A stretch of DNA of 64,000 bases from Enoplolaimus lenunculus (Eukaryota > Nematoda > Enoplea > Enoplida > Thoracostomopsidae), in assembly GCA_030248215.1 (NCBI GenBank), contig JASANG010002792.1, forward strand, positions 558,001 through 622,000, given 5' to 3'. Numbering within the stretch: the first letter of the stretch is position 1; every line of letters begins with the position of its first letter. The notes beneath the pieces are model-generated. The model ran no database searches. It was not told where the DNA came from and was given only the letters and a program-made list of their open reading frames with translations. Shown here one piece after another: positions 1 to 17,879 of this stretch. The position numbers and the translations under genes were made by a program.

Positions 1-80
1 ATATCAGCGGCATAGCTATGTCACGGGCCCGCAGCCAAGGTGAGGCCAGGGGGGCTCAGCCCCCCCCCCCTGATGTTCCT
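1..80. repeat. G/C-homopolymer-bearing dispersed repeat fragment
   Basis: The first 80 bases hold a GGGCCCGCAGCC stretch followed by GGGGGGCTCAGCC and a long C run. Similar wording recurs at about 58480-58620 and, in the other orientation, at about 61070-61215, so this is the edge of a dispersed repeat. No coding sense is seen. Confidence 0.4.
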
Positions 81-149
81 TTAACGCTAAATCTAAAATG
101 TACCATCGTTTAAAATGAGTCTTTGCTCTACTAAAATTTGTGATTTATA

Positions 150-720
150 CAATGTACCTAACCCGGATATGAAAATTTTCGGGACCGGAGAAGAACTTTT
201 ATATATCCGGGTTTCTGTTATATCCCGGTTTGTCTATTTCGGTTAGCTTAGATAGGTATGAGAACACTTCATATAGTACTGTTTACGCATAGAACACGTT
301 TTTTAACATGTTATAGACATAAAAACACAGACAAAAATAGATTTTCAATCAGTGTTCACAAAGAATTCAGTCTAAAATTACATTTTAGGTAAACTAAAAG
401 TACTGTCACGATAATTGACTTTAATCACTCAATTGCATTTGTCATTGAACTCCACTCTATCTCTCTCTCTATCTGAACCCTGTTTAAGTGATTACGACGT
501 TAAGTACGCGGTCACAGAAAACGAACTCTTTTATATACGGAAGGACAGGACCGGAGAAAATATCTTATATCCGTGTTTTTCTTATATCAAGATTTCTTAT
601 GAACAGGTCTAATTGAATTTATATACGTAACACAGGCTCTATTTGAGACAGAAAAAATCTCTCATATCTGACGTTTCTCCTATATCCGAGTCTCTTATAT
701 CCGGGTTAGCCTGTATCGTT
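150..720. repeat. Diverged internal repeat with TTATATCCGGGT motifs
   Basis: Three blocks (about 165-235, 525-600 and 640-710) carry variants of TTATATCCGGGTTTCTTATATC, two of them after a GGACCGGAGAA motif. They look like old copies of one unit. The short open frame at 415-612 lies within them and is not credited as a gene. Confidence 0.4.
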
Positions 721-1071
721 TGGTTGAATTTTTATAACACAAAACAGTTGCAGTGTTAAGAGTTGCTTGAAACGTTTTAACTTACATCTTCATAACAACG
801 CCATCTGTCAATTGTGTTCTTGAATGGAAGTGGGCAGTTCCACAATGAGTTTCCGTTGGTTGGACAATGGAAACCGTCTGGGTTCGCACACGCGTCTGAA
901 AGTAATTGCTTAACTATAAACACCAACGGTGCCCGGAAATGTAATTCGACCTTCTCAAATAGCCAACCACACATCTGATTTAAACTACATATTGTTTTCG
1001 GATAGCGCAAACGCTTGCAGCTCCTATCCAATATAATCGTTGAAGTTCCAAAAATAATAAAACAATGTGTA

Positions 1072-1280
1072 CACTGCAAAAAATGGGGAGTCAAATTGAC
1101 TCTCTCGGAAACAGGCTTTTCCTGACTACACAAACTGAGTCAAATTCGACTCCACCAGAGTCAAATTCGATTCACTATGTCACACGTTTGACTGTGGCGG
1201 AGTCGAATTTGACTCAGTATGTGTAGTCAGGAAAAGCCTATTTCCAAGAGAGTCAATTTGACTTCCCATTTTTTACAGTG
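1072..1280. mobile_element. Foldback MITE, Tc1/mariner-like (TA flanks)
   Basis: A 209-bp near-palindrome. The left end reads CACTGCAAAAAATGGGGAGT and the right end is its imperfect complement ending in TTTTTTACAGTG. The arms hold matching GAGTCAAATT and GAGTCGAATTTGACTC words and GTAGTCAGGAAAAGCC near the middle. It is bounded by TA on both sides (1070-1071, 1281-1282), the target duplication of Tc1/mariner elements. It codes for nothing. The TA flank could be chance, so the superfamily is tentative. Confidence 0.65.
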
Positions 1281-1498
1281 TAATTGACAAATTAGGTCAA
1301 AAAGTTTAAAAAACATTTTTGTTAACTATATATAATGCTAGGCCGAAAGTGATAAATTGTCTACACTTAGCAGAGCACTTAACATCTATTCTTTAGATAT
1401 ATTACTTCCTAAACCTAAATATTAACAGTTTCCGGGTGAACCGTTGCGTTATAGCATGCTCACGCAACTTGAAGCTCTATATTGATGATACATATTTC

Positions 1499-1640
1499 GG
1501 CCAATGTAAAGAACAGGGGCAGAACAGTATTATAAGCATATTTCTAAGCCTAAGCCTAAACCTAAGCCTAAAGCATAAGCGTAAAAATGAGCATATTGCT
1601 AAGCCTAAGCCTAAGCTTAAGCCTAAGCGAAATTCCCAAA
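1499..1640 (+). mobile_element. Telomere-hexamer MITE, copy A (right end missing)
   Basis: It starts GGCCAATGTAAAGAACAGGG, the same end as the copies at 4256 and 53221. It then runs into degenerate GCCTAA hexamers at about 1545-1635. No matching right terminus follows, so this copy is truncated. Confidence 0.55.
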
Positions 1641-3299
1641 TATTTTCATCTGACTTAAGTATATTACACTAGTTTACACTTAAGCTGGGGTTACCTATCG
1701 TAGAGAAACTTTAAAAACTACTGAAGAGTTATTCAATTATTATGGGATGGACTGGCTGGCGAAATCTTATTTTCACGTACTTATACACAGCTGAAAAATA
1801 TTACTTATATGTATATCCGTAAATCTTAAACGAGGGTCTAAAGCCAACAGTTTTTCCAGGAACCATGGACCTGAAATAATGCGTCAGTCCAAACTATAAT
1901 AACCTGTTGTTTCGTATTATTCGAGAGACTGTGCTTACCTGCGTAACCGAGCAACAAAGAAACTACGCTTGAGATCAAAATTAATAGCATTGTGAGTTAC
2001 TTTACTTATAGGGTGTGTCCTGTCTGAAACGCTAGACTCAAAATAGCGTGAAAATTTAGTGACTCCAAGTTAATATTCAAACGCTAATTACTCACACTAT
2101 AAAAGCTCAAGAAGGAAATTGCAAGAAAATTTTTGTAAATATATAAAATCAAAAAGTAAACTGAAAATTTTTTATTTTTAAAGTCGAAAATGTGGCAAAA
2201 AACAGCATCAAAATGTTTCCACCTTAATATTTTTGATCCTTCACATCACAAAATTGATGACTTGTTTAACAGCAGAAGTTCAAAATGTGAATATTTTTAA
2301 CTATCTTTATTAACAGTTGGCGGACATGGTTTTCCTCGACAAACTGTGAAATAAAATTTTCAAAGTCACTATAGATAGAGAGCAGATAGTTCGAGTCTAA
2401 AGTTAACATTTTACTTTTTTTTCAAATTTTGAAATTGCCGGTTAAACTTTTTGTACGAGAAGATGAGTGAAAAATGTGTTTAAAATTTAAAAAACATGTG
2501 TCAGATTTGAATAGTAAAAAATTAAAATAAAAAGAAAATTCACTACTTCGCATGCATGCATGAAATTGCTACATTGTGAAAAATGTTTTCTGTTATTTTT
2601 TGTCTTTCAAGTTTAAAACAAATTATCACCTTTTAAACGGAAAAGTCAAGCAATTTATCGTTAACATTGATGTATAACTCTCCTTCGCTACAAGCTTTAC
2701 TTATGCATGCCGGTTTGACGAAATACAGTTGCAAAAAGAGAATATCAAAATGCAATTTTTAAAAAACATTTTACTTTAAATTTTTATCTATTTTGTTGAA
2801 GCTTTCATAGGATGCTAAACAGGAAAGGGAGCTGCCGCCCTCTAAACCCCTGTGAGAAGTTGATGATTAGCTCGTTTGAAAGGCCCCAAATAGCAACTTA
2901 ACTTTAGTTCTTACCTATGTTAATACGCTTAAAGCTCCGATTTAGTGACGCGGCCGTATAAATGTTTAACGACCCCTCCCAATACCAGTTATACATCAAG
3001 TTAGAACAGCACAATTACGACAACAAGATTAAGTGTCTTAATTGATGTGTAGCCTGATCCGAATTTTCACACAATTTCTCCGGTTAATTCCGACCAAATG
3101 AACTCCGTAGAATGACCAGTTCGGGGTAGGGATGCTGCCAACCAACAATGACCCCGGTTTCAAGGGACACAGGCTTAAAAGGATAAGTTTTCCAATAATC
3201 AATTGCTTAGTGTGGGGGTTTGCCTGACATTGCGGGGATACAGGGGAGCAGCAGCCCTCCTGAGGGTCCAAATAAAGAAAAATTTTATGTTGGGAAGTT
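1641..3299. other. AT-rich intergenic stretch, nothing recognised
   Basis: AT-rich DNA with short frames only. No protein family, RNA gene or clear repeat end was recognised. A short CTGCCGCCCTCTAAACCCC patch near 2830 resembles GC patches of other repeats in the window. Confidence 0.4.
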
Positions 3300-3324
3300 T
3301 TTCCTTGGTATGGACGCAACTGTC

Positions 3325-3690
3325 GCACAGTCCCAACTGGTCTGCTGCCCCAACTGTCCCATTGCTCCAACTGCCCCAACTGTCACAACTGTCCTGTGTC
3401 AGTTGTCCCGCTGTCCGAACAGTCCCAATTATCAAACTGTCCTAAATGTTCCAACTGTCCCAACTGTCCCAAATGTCTCAGATGTCCTGATGTCCAAACT
3501 GTCTTGCTGTCCCAACTGTTCCACTGACCCAACTGTGTCAACTGTCCCGCTGTCCCAGCTGTCCCACTGTCTCAACCTTCCAGCTGTCACAACTCTTCTG
3601 CTATCTCGACTGTCCAACTTTCCCGATTGCCCCGCTGTCCCAACTGTCCCAACTGTCCCAACTTCGCTGTGCCAACTGTCCGCACTGTTC
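3325..3690. repeat. Minisatellite with 9-bp CCCAACTGT unit
   Basis: About 360 bp of imperfect tandem CCCAACTGT (complement ACAGTTGGG). Because the unit is a multiple of three, long frames stay open on both strands and encode Pro-Thr-Val or similar triplets. Those frames are a by-product of the repeat and not genes. Confidence 0.85.
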
Positions 3691-4255
3691 CAATTATATT
3701 TGTTGTGTGTGCTCCTGGTACTTTGCTGTCCCAGGAAAATGGATCGGCATTTAGCATATTAACTTTGATCCTGCTTCATAGGTGCCAATCTGTCCTCAAA
3801 AGTGGGGGCTAGTTCTGAAATTTAGACATGATCACACTTTCCACGACAAGTAAAGTATAGTACCACCCTTTATCAATTACAAAATTTTTCTATCGCTTAC
3901 AAAATTTATATATGTGCTAAACTGTTGAAATGTATATTTTAGTTTGTAGTGCTCTGACACAATAAACAGCTTCGTTAGTTTGACGAAAAAGAGCTTAATA
4001 GTTTTGGTTTTCATTTTTAATCAAAATTAATTAAAAATTAAGTGTAAGTTAGGTGGAAGACAGTCATCCAACGCAAAAAATGATATATATTCCTTAGCCT
4101 TTTCGGCGTAACAAACACGGGTCTAAAAACAAAGCTTAAGCATAAGTAAAAAACGATAAAGTGTAAAATTTAAGCCTTCTTTTTTATGTTCTTGTGTCCT
4201 GAAAGCAGGGCACCACTAACATGGGCTAATGTTTGTACGATTATATAAGTATATG

Positions 4256-4413
4256 GGCCAATGTAAAGAACAGTGGCGGAACAGTATTATCAACATATTC
4301 CTAAGCCTATGAAGCCTAAGCCAAGCAAAAAAAAAGTAGTCTAAAGCTTAAGTTTACTCTGTTTCAGTCCCACAGAAAAACGTTCCGCCCCTGATGTTTA
4401 CATGGGCTAGATT
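4256..4413 (+). mobile_element. Telomere-hexamer MITE, copy B
   Basis: The left end is GGCCAATGTAAAGAACAGTG. The right end, GTTCCGCCCCTGATGTTTAC then ATGGGCT, is its imperfect inverse complement. Between them lie CCTAAGCC-type hexamers (about 4301-4325) and a TAAAGCTTAAG stretch. No target duplication is convincing here. Same family as 1499 and 53221. Confidence 0.65.
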
Positions 4414-4887
4414 CATCCCTGAAGTTGTACCCTGGAAAACACAAAGTGTGCAACACAAGATCAGTACTGTTGGTGTAAAAATTTGAAACAAAGATGCGCT
4501 TACATTCTAAGATTGCGTCCCTCGCGAAAATTTCCGAACATTTGTATAATAGATGACACTATAAAATTTCTAAAAAAGCAAAGAAAAGGACGAAAACGTG
4601 ATCTGTCGATTGGCGTACCCCGTTCTCCAGCAATTTGTAGCATGCCGAAGAAAAAATCAGTAGTAGAAAATTTTAAAGTTACCACCGGTAGCTCAAAATT
4701 AGAACTGATTTCTGCAACTAATGACTAGGTATTTGATAAATTTAAAACACATGGTGAAAACATCCAACTATTAAAAGTCAAAACTACAAAACTTGAGTAA
4801 ACTCCTGACTAAGTTGCAATTTTACTTTTAAGTCATGTTTCTGCAACCCAGTCATTGTTACAAGGGCCCAATACATTCAGTGGTGTA

Positions 4888-5350
4888 CCGTTTTCCAGCG
4901 GGACAGCAGTATTGCCGGAAAGCAGTATTTGCTACTCCTTTTTGTCCTACGCGAATATTATTTAACTTTGTTGTTGCTGTTGTTCTTATAGTTGTTATTT
5001 GTAGTTTGGTTTAGTATGATAGTTTCTTCTCTCCCGATCTAACAAACTTAGTACAGCCTGAAAAGCATTTTATTCGTATTACATTGTTTCGTTTTCCCAG
5101 TGAAAAGTTGGAGCGGTCCCGCTTTCCCGTTTGTCCCAAACAAACCTGTTCCATTGTCCCGTTTTCCTAGCGACAAATTGCAGCTGTCCCGTTTTCCCAT
5201 TTGCCCGAAACAAGGCTGTCGAATTTTACCATGTTCCTGTAATGCTGCCGGCAGTAGTATATGAATTTGCCCTGATTACACTCCTGTGTCTGGTTGTTCT
5301 ACAAGAAAACGGGGTTGCTCCTAAAAATAGATTGGTCGTTACTTGTTGCA
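4888..5350 (+). repeat. Dispersed repeat with GTCCCGTTTTCCCATTTG minisatellite, copy 1
   Basis: The block from CGTTTTCCAGCGGGACAGCA through the TTAACTTTGTTGTTGC stretch and the GTCCCGTTTTCC tandem units (about 5095-5225) has a second copy in the same order and strand at 51631-52180. Three tandem units are seen here. No coding frame of interest. Confidence 0.7.
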
Positions 5351-5630
5351 ATGTGTTGTAACATAGTACATATATGTAATTCCCTAGCTATATGTGTGTC
5401 AGCAGTTAACATTGATTCCTCCAAAGATTCTCGAAGTTGTTGCGAGTAGGAGTAGCGAGCGAAAGGAGTAATGTAGACGTTTCATATCTAGAAGGATTGT
5501 AGTCTTTAGAAAGCTGTATATATACTTATCATGAATTTAAAATTCGGAAGTATCAAAATTCATTTTCTCTGATTTTGTTTGTCTTTAGTTCTATACTAAA
5601 TACGTAATTACAGTGCATACTTGTTTCATT

Positions 5631-13830
<8,200 letters not shown>

Positions 13831-14002
13831 CATGTTTTATTTCGTGATTATGTAAAAATGCATATTATTGTAATTTGAATATATTTCAAAGCTTATAATG
13901 CTAGACGTCAGGTTACCGCCTCAAACATTAGTTTCTGCTATTTTTTGTGCTTCTGAAAAGTTAGTAGTTTGGAGAATCGATTTCATCTTACATCGTCGTA
14001 TA

Positions 14003-14070
14003 AATAAACCCGGAAAATTTTACTACGACGTTTATTCGAACGGCCAGAGCATTATGTAAAGGGAAATAAA
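14003..14070 (+). terminator. Candidate poly(A) signals for Rpt6
   Basis: AATAAA occurs at 14003-14008 and 14065-14070, 173-240 bp after the Rpt6 stop codon. Either could serve; the choice is inference. Confidence 0.4.
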
Positions 14071-14842
14071 GTCCAATCGTTCAATGAATTCTCGATTTTA
14101 ATACACTACTTGCGGTACTGTGTTATTGAGACAATATAACAACTGTTTGAGCTCGTGAAAGAAATATATTAAAGTCTACACTGTGCAGTGTACGTATTTA
14201 TACTGTTAGAGGCAGGGCTCGTGGACTTCTGCTTTTAAGCACTTGGCAGGATAGTATCACGGAAAATCTTGCACGCAGGGTACAACCGGATATCCGTTTT
14301 CAGCAAAAATCGATATTCGTTTTCGTTATAGAATGCCGGGAATACCGTTATTTTTAAGCTTATGAAATTACATGCAAAATATTAACATAATAGTGTTGTG
14401 AACCAGCCGGAACCGGCCGGCCGGCCAGTAAAATGCTTACCACGAAAACATTGTGTCATCAATTTAATATTTTAAATCTTATTTAGATTTCGATTCTAAA
14501 ACTTAGCTGAAATCTCAAATGTTGCCTACAGTCTATGGTCAATGGTATGGTTGAATCACTGTTTGGAAGTGCTTCGGTTGCAGTCGTATTCTAGACAGCT
14601 CGTGCGCGGTGAGATAAAGCGCTTCGATGACCTGGGTTCCATTGCCTTTTAGAAAAATATAGTGAAAGGTTTCACTGGAGTACCGATATATTAATTTCTG
14701 ACAAAGGGAACTAGAAGTTAAGTGACCCGAAAGGTTCATGAAAAAGAATGTTTCCAAACTGCATCTGAAAAAATTTTGTAAAGTGCAAAAACAAGTTGAA
14801 ATAAATATTTATTGTTGAGCATTATAAACTGGTAGCAAAATG

Positions 14843-15062
14843 CACTGTAACTTCCCATCAGGTAATGAATCAACTCAGACGGAATGCTATTTCTGAGTTC
14901 AGTAAAACTCTTTAGTTGAGTTGGTTCTTACTCTGAGTTGAAATGGTTCCGGGGGAGTTGAATATTGAATCAACATGAGTTAACTAAACTCGGAATAGAG
15001 TTCTGATAGTCAGAACTCAGACTGACTGATTTAACAAAAGTAACTCACTGGAATTTGCAGTG
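14843..15062. mobile_element. Foldback MITE with CACTG...CAGTG ends
   Basis: About 220 bp. CACTGTAACTTCCCATCAGG at the left faces CACTGGAATTTGCAGTG at the right. Inner arms repeat GAGTTGA and CAACTCAGA words in inverted fashion. The flanks GCAAAATG and GCAAAAAT are similar and could be an aged 8-bp target duplication (hAT-like). Confidence 0.5.
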
Positions 15063-15218
15063 GCAAAAATGCCCTAAATCCTGCTCAACATGTGGAATCT
15101 GCAGCTGAAACATATTCGCTGCTTTCCAGTTTGGACAAATACGTGTTAGCATCCAATTTCGAAGGTTTATATTAATGGGTCATCCACGTTATACTGTCTA
15201 CACTACTGTAAAAAATTG

Positions 15219-15597
15219 TCCCCACCTACCCGCCCCCCCTCTTTTTTTTTTCCCTTCCCAAATTCCCCTCCGCCGCCCCCCTTTTCTGTTTGACCCCCCC
15301 GACACCCCCCCCCCTATCTGCGCCCGCGCGCTGCCCCCTCCCCCCCCCCCCCCCCCCAATTTTAATTTTTTTAGCCCTTTTCCTCCGCGTGGGGAGGCCA
15401 CCTCTTAAAAAATTTCCTTTCCTTTTTCTTGTGTCTCTTCGCCCTTCTCCCCCCCTTCCCCCCCCCCTCCCCCCCTTCCCCCTTCCCCCCCCCCGCCCCC
15501 CCCTCCCCACCCCCCCCCCCCCCCCCCCCCCTTTCTCCTCCTTTTTTTTTTCTACCTCTCCTTCTTTTTCCCCCCCCCCTACCCCCCGTTGTGCCAA
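15219..15597. repeat. Strand-asymmetric C/T-rich low-complexity block
   Basis: About 380 bp made almost wholly of C and T with C runs up to 20 long. The poly-proline and poly-glycine frames on both strands are composition artefacts. It may be a real pyrimidine tract or an uncorrected long-read error region. Confidence 0.8.
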
Positions 15598-15776
15598 AAT
15601 TTTCTACCTACCAAACAATACCAAAAAATCAAAATTTTGGTCTTCCTCCTTCAACCGTTTTCATCGATAATCTGAACAAATTTTAAGTGTTAATTTTACG
15701 AGTCGATTAAATTCGAATGTACCGAGATACTGTTTTAGTAAAAGTATAAACTCTGCATAAACGTTGCCCGCAATAG

Positions 15777-16382
15777 GCTATCACTCACGTGATCAGCATA
15801 CAACAGGATTTGAAACCGATAGAAATTCTACAAAAACAAAAATGTAGTGACATAAGTAAGTTTTTATTGTTCGCTTCGGGGAATTCTTTACATTGGCTTA
15901 AACTTGAAGCACCTAAATTCTCCCAGTCGAAATTATGCTTGTTTGATTGTTCCAACCAAACTAGCGGAATTACTATACTTAGCCGTATAGGAGCAGGGTT
16001 GGTTTTTTCAGGAAATATTGAATCGATCGGAAAAAACGTTTTCACGGAAAAATTGAAAATCATAAATGCATCCGCAAGTGCAAAATCGTTAATAGATGAC
16101 GTGTATTGGAAAAATGACATGAGAAGGATCAAATTACTATTTTATTATAAAGTATCAACGTTTGACAAAATTATATTCAGAAGATAGGTTTCAAATTAAA
16201 CACTGTATTATCTGCAATAAATGTTGGATCAAAGAAAAAATCAAAATCTCAAATAGATGCAGCAAAAGTACTTGGTACAAGGGATGAATCTGGAATTCCG
16301 GTTTCATTAGGAAACCGCTTGTATAGCGTCCTTTTTAGTACCAATAAAATGATTTTCCGCTTTTCCACCCCCAGAAAAAAGG
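15777..16382 (+). CDS. Unidentified candidate exons
   Basis: An open stretch runs 15777-16151 after an AATAG acceptor-like site. It includes GNSLHWLKLEAPKFSQ and LIDDVYWKNDMRRIKLLFYY. If a 29-nt GT...AG interval (16152-16180) is removed, the frame continues into KIGFKLNTVLSAINVGSK and SLGNRLYSVLFSTNK up to a GTAAAA donor-like site near 16382. A 29-nt intron is at or below the known minimum, no start codon is clear and no family was recognised. It could be a decayed mobile-element frame instead. Confidence 0.25.
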
Positions 16383-16389
16383 TAAAACC

Positions 16390-17570
16390 CGTTGTTTGCG
16401 GTGCCCAATTCTGTACAGGAGTCGCTAAGCTTCAGATTTTCTCCACCAAACCATGAAAATTTAGGTTTGAATTTTCCACTTTCCGTGTTCCAAACAAACT
16501 TTACACTTCAAATTTTCCCTACGAAAACTAACATCTCGGCGTTTGAATTCCGACAACTTTGTAGTTTTTTCCTGCCACTACGCAAATGTAGGGGGGTGGG
16601 CAAACTAGTTCACTTGTAACATAAAGATTTGTCTCCGTTTTAAAACTAGTTTCTAGTGCGAAATTTTTTCGTCAATTTTGCGTTATGGTCCTCAGAGGAA
16701 TTGCCGCTTCACTGCACCCTATACAATTTGAAGGGGGTTCCACAATTTGTCTTAATAAACGTGAAAGACTGTTGCGATGGAAGTTTTCCTTAGTGGAGGA
16801 ATGGAGGGGCAGCAACCCCCTATCTTGCTTAGTATTCCTCCAAATAGCAGCGGGGACCCACATTGTCTTAATATATACGTGAAAGATTGCGGCGGGATAA
16901 ACATTTGCATTGTGGAGGAAACTACAGAAGTGCCTGAATTCAATATGTATTAAATTTTCTACTTTTCCCGTTTTCCAAACAAAACCTATGTTTTAGATTT
17001 TTTCTTTCAACCCAGGGATTAAGCGTTTAAATTTTTCAGTTTTCCCGTTTTCGAAATAAATTTTACACTACAGATTTTTCCTACCGAACCAACGAATATT
17101 TAACCTTATGCATTTTTCAGTTTTCTCAGCCAAACTTATGGATATGATTTTGCTCACCAAACCAGTGGGAAAACAGGGGCTTCTAGTTTTCCTGGGTGTT
17201 AAACTTATGATCAGGAGTGCAGCGCAGCCACTCCTGTATGACGGCTAGAAACTTCGCTGGTTTGGTAGCAAAAATAACAAGCATAGTTTGCTCGGGAAAA
17301 CTGGAACATGCATAAGCCTGGATAAACCCTGGTTCGGTAAGGAAAATAATGTAGTGTAAAGTTTGTTTCGAAAACGAGAAACGTTTAAATGTTTGAATTT
17401 TGCTAGAAACAATCCGGCTCCAGCATGCATAACTTTGTTAGAAAAATTTAGGCCCATCATTTTTGTACGGCAGGAAAAAATATACCATGGCGGATTTTTC
17501 CACGAAACAGACCCACGATGTTTGAATTTCAATAAGTACCTATTGGCCCCGGTGATTTTTATTCTAGGTA
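16390..17570. mobile_element. Large foldback repeat with inner tandem units
   Basis: The right part (17240-17570) is an imperfect inverted complement of the left part. For example, AAATTTTACACTACAG near 17055 faces TGTAGTGTAAAGTTTG near 17350, and TACCGAACC faces GGTTCGGTA. The left arm repeats a TTTTCCCGTTTTC(C/G)AAA unit several times (16470-17120). Two direct copies of a GTCTTAATA..ACGTGAAAGA unit sit about 118 bp apart at 16740-16803 and 16857-16922. No coding content. Confidence 0.5.
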
Positions 17571-17879
17571 AGTACGCAACTATTTCAGCCTATTTTAGAA
17601 AAAGGTACGAATCATGCTGAATATATATGCTAAGGCAGTATTAGGATATAACGCCAAACTAGGCACTAATTCTCCATTGTGACATACTAAATGCTTTAAC
17701 AAAAGTTTATACCTGACGAGCGTTAAAAAAGATACGCCACTAAAATAACAGGTACGTTTAGAAAACTCTCCCCCCAACCGCGGGAGCTTGCGCTAATTTC
17801 GCCAGCCGAGCAGGTAAACTCAGTTGTTGCACAATTTTCTTTAAGAATGAACTCACGGTTCGGACGCACTACAGCAATA

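Noticed and set aside
3038-3812. Several overlapping frames on both strands
   Set aside because: The frames overlapping 3325-3690 follow from a 9-bp repeat whose unit length is a multiple of three; the flanking parts match no family.
15198-15686. Long proline-rich and glycine-rich frames on both strands
   Set aside because: Produced by the C/T-only composition of the block.
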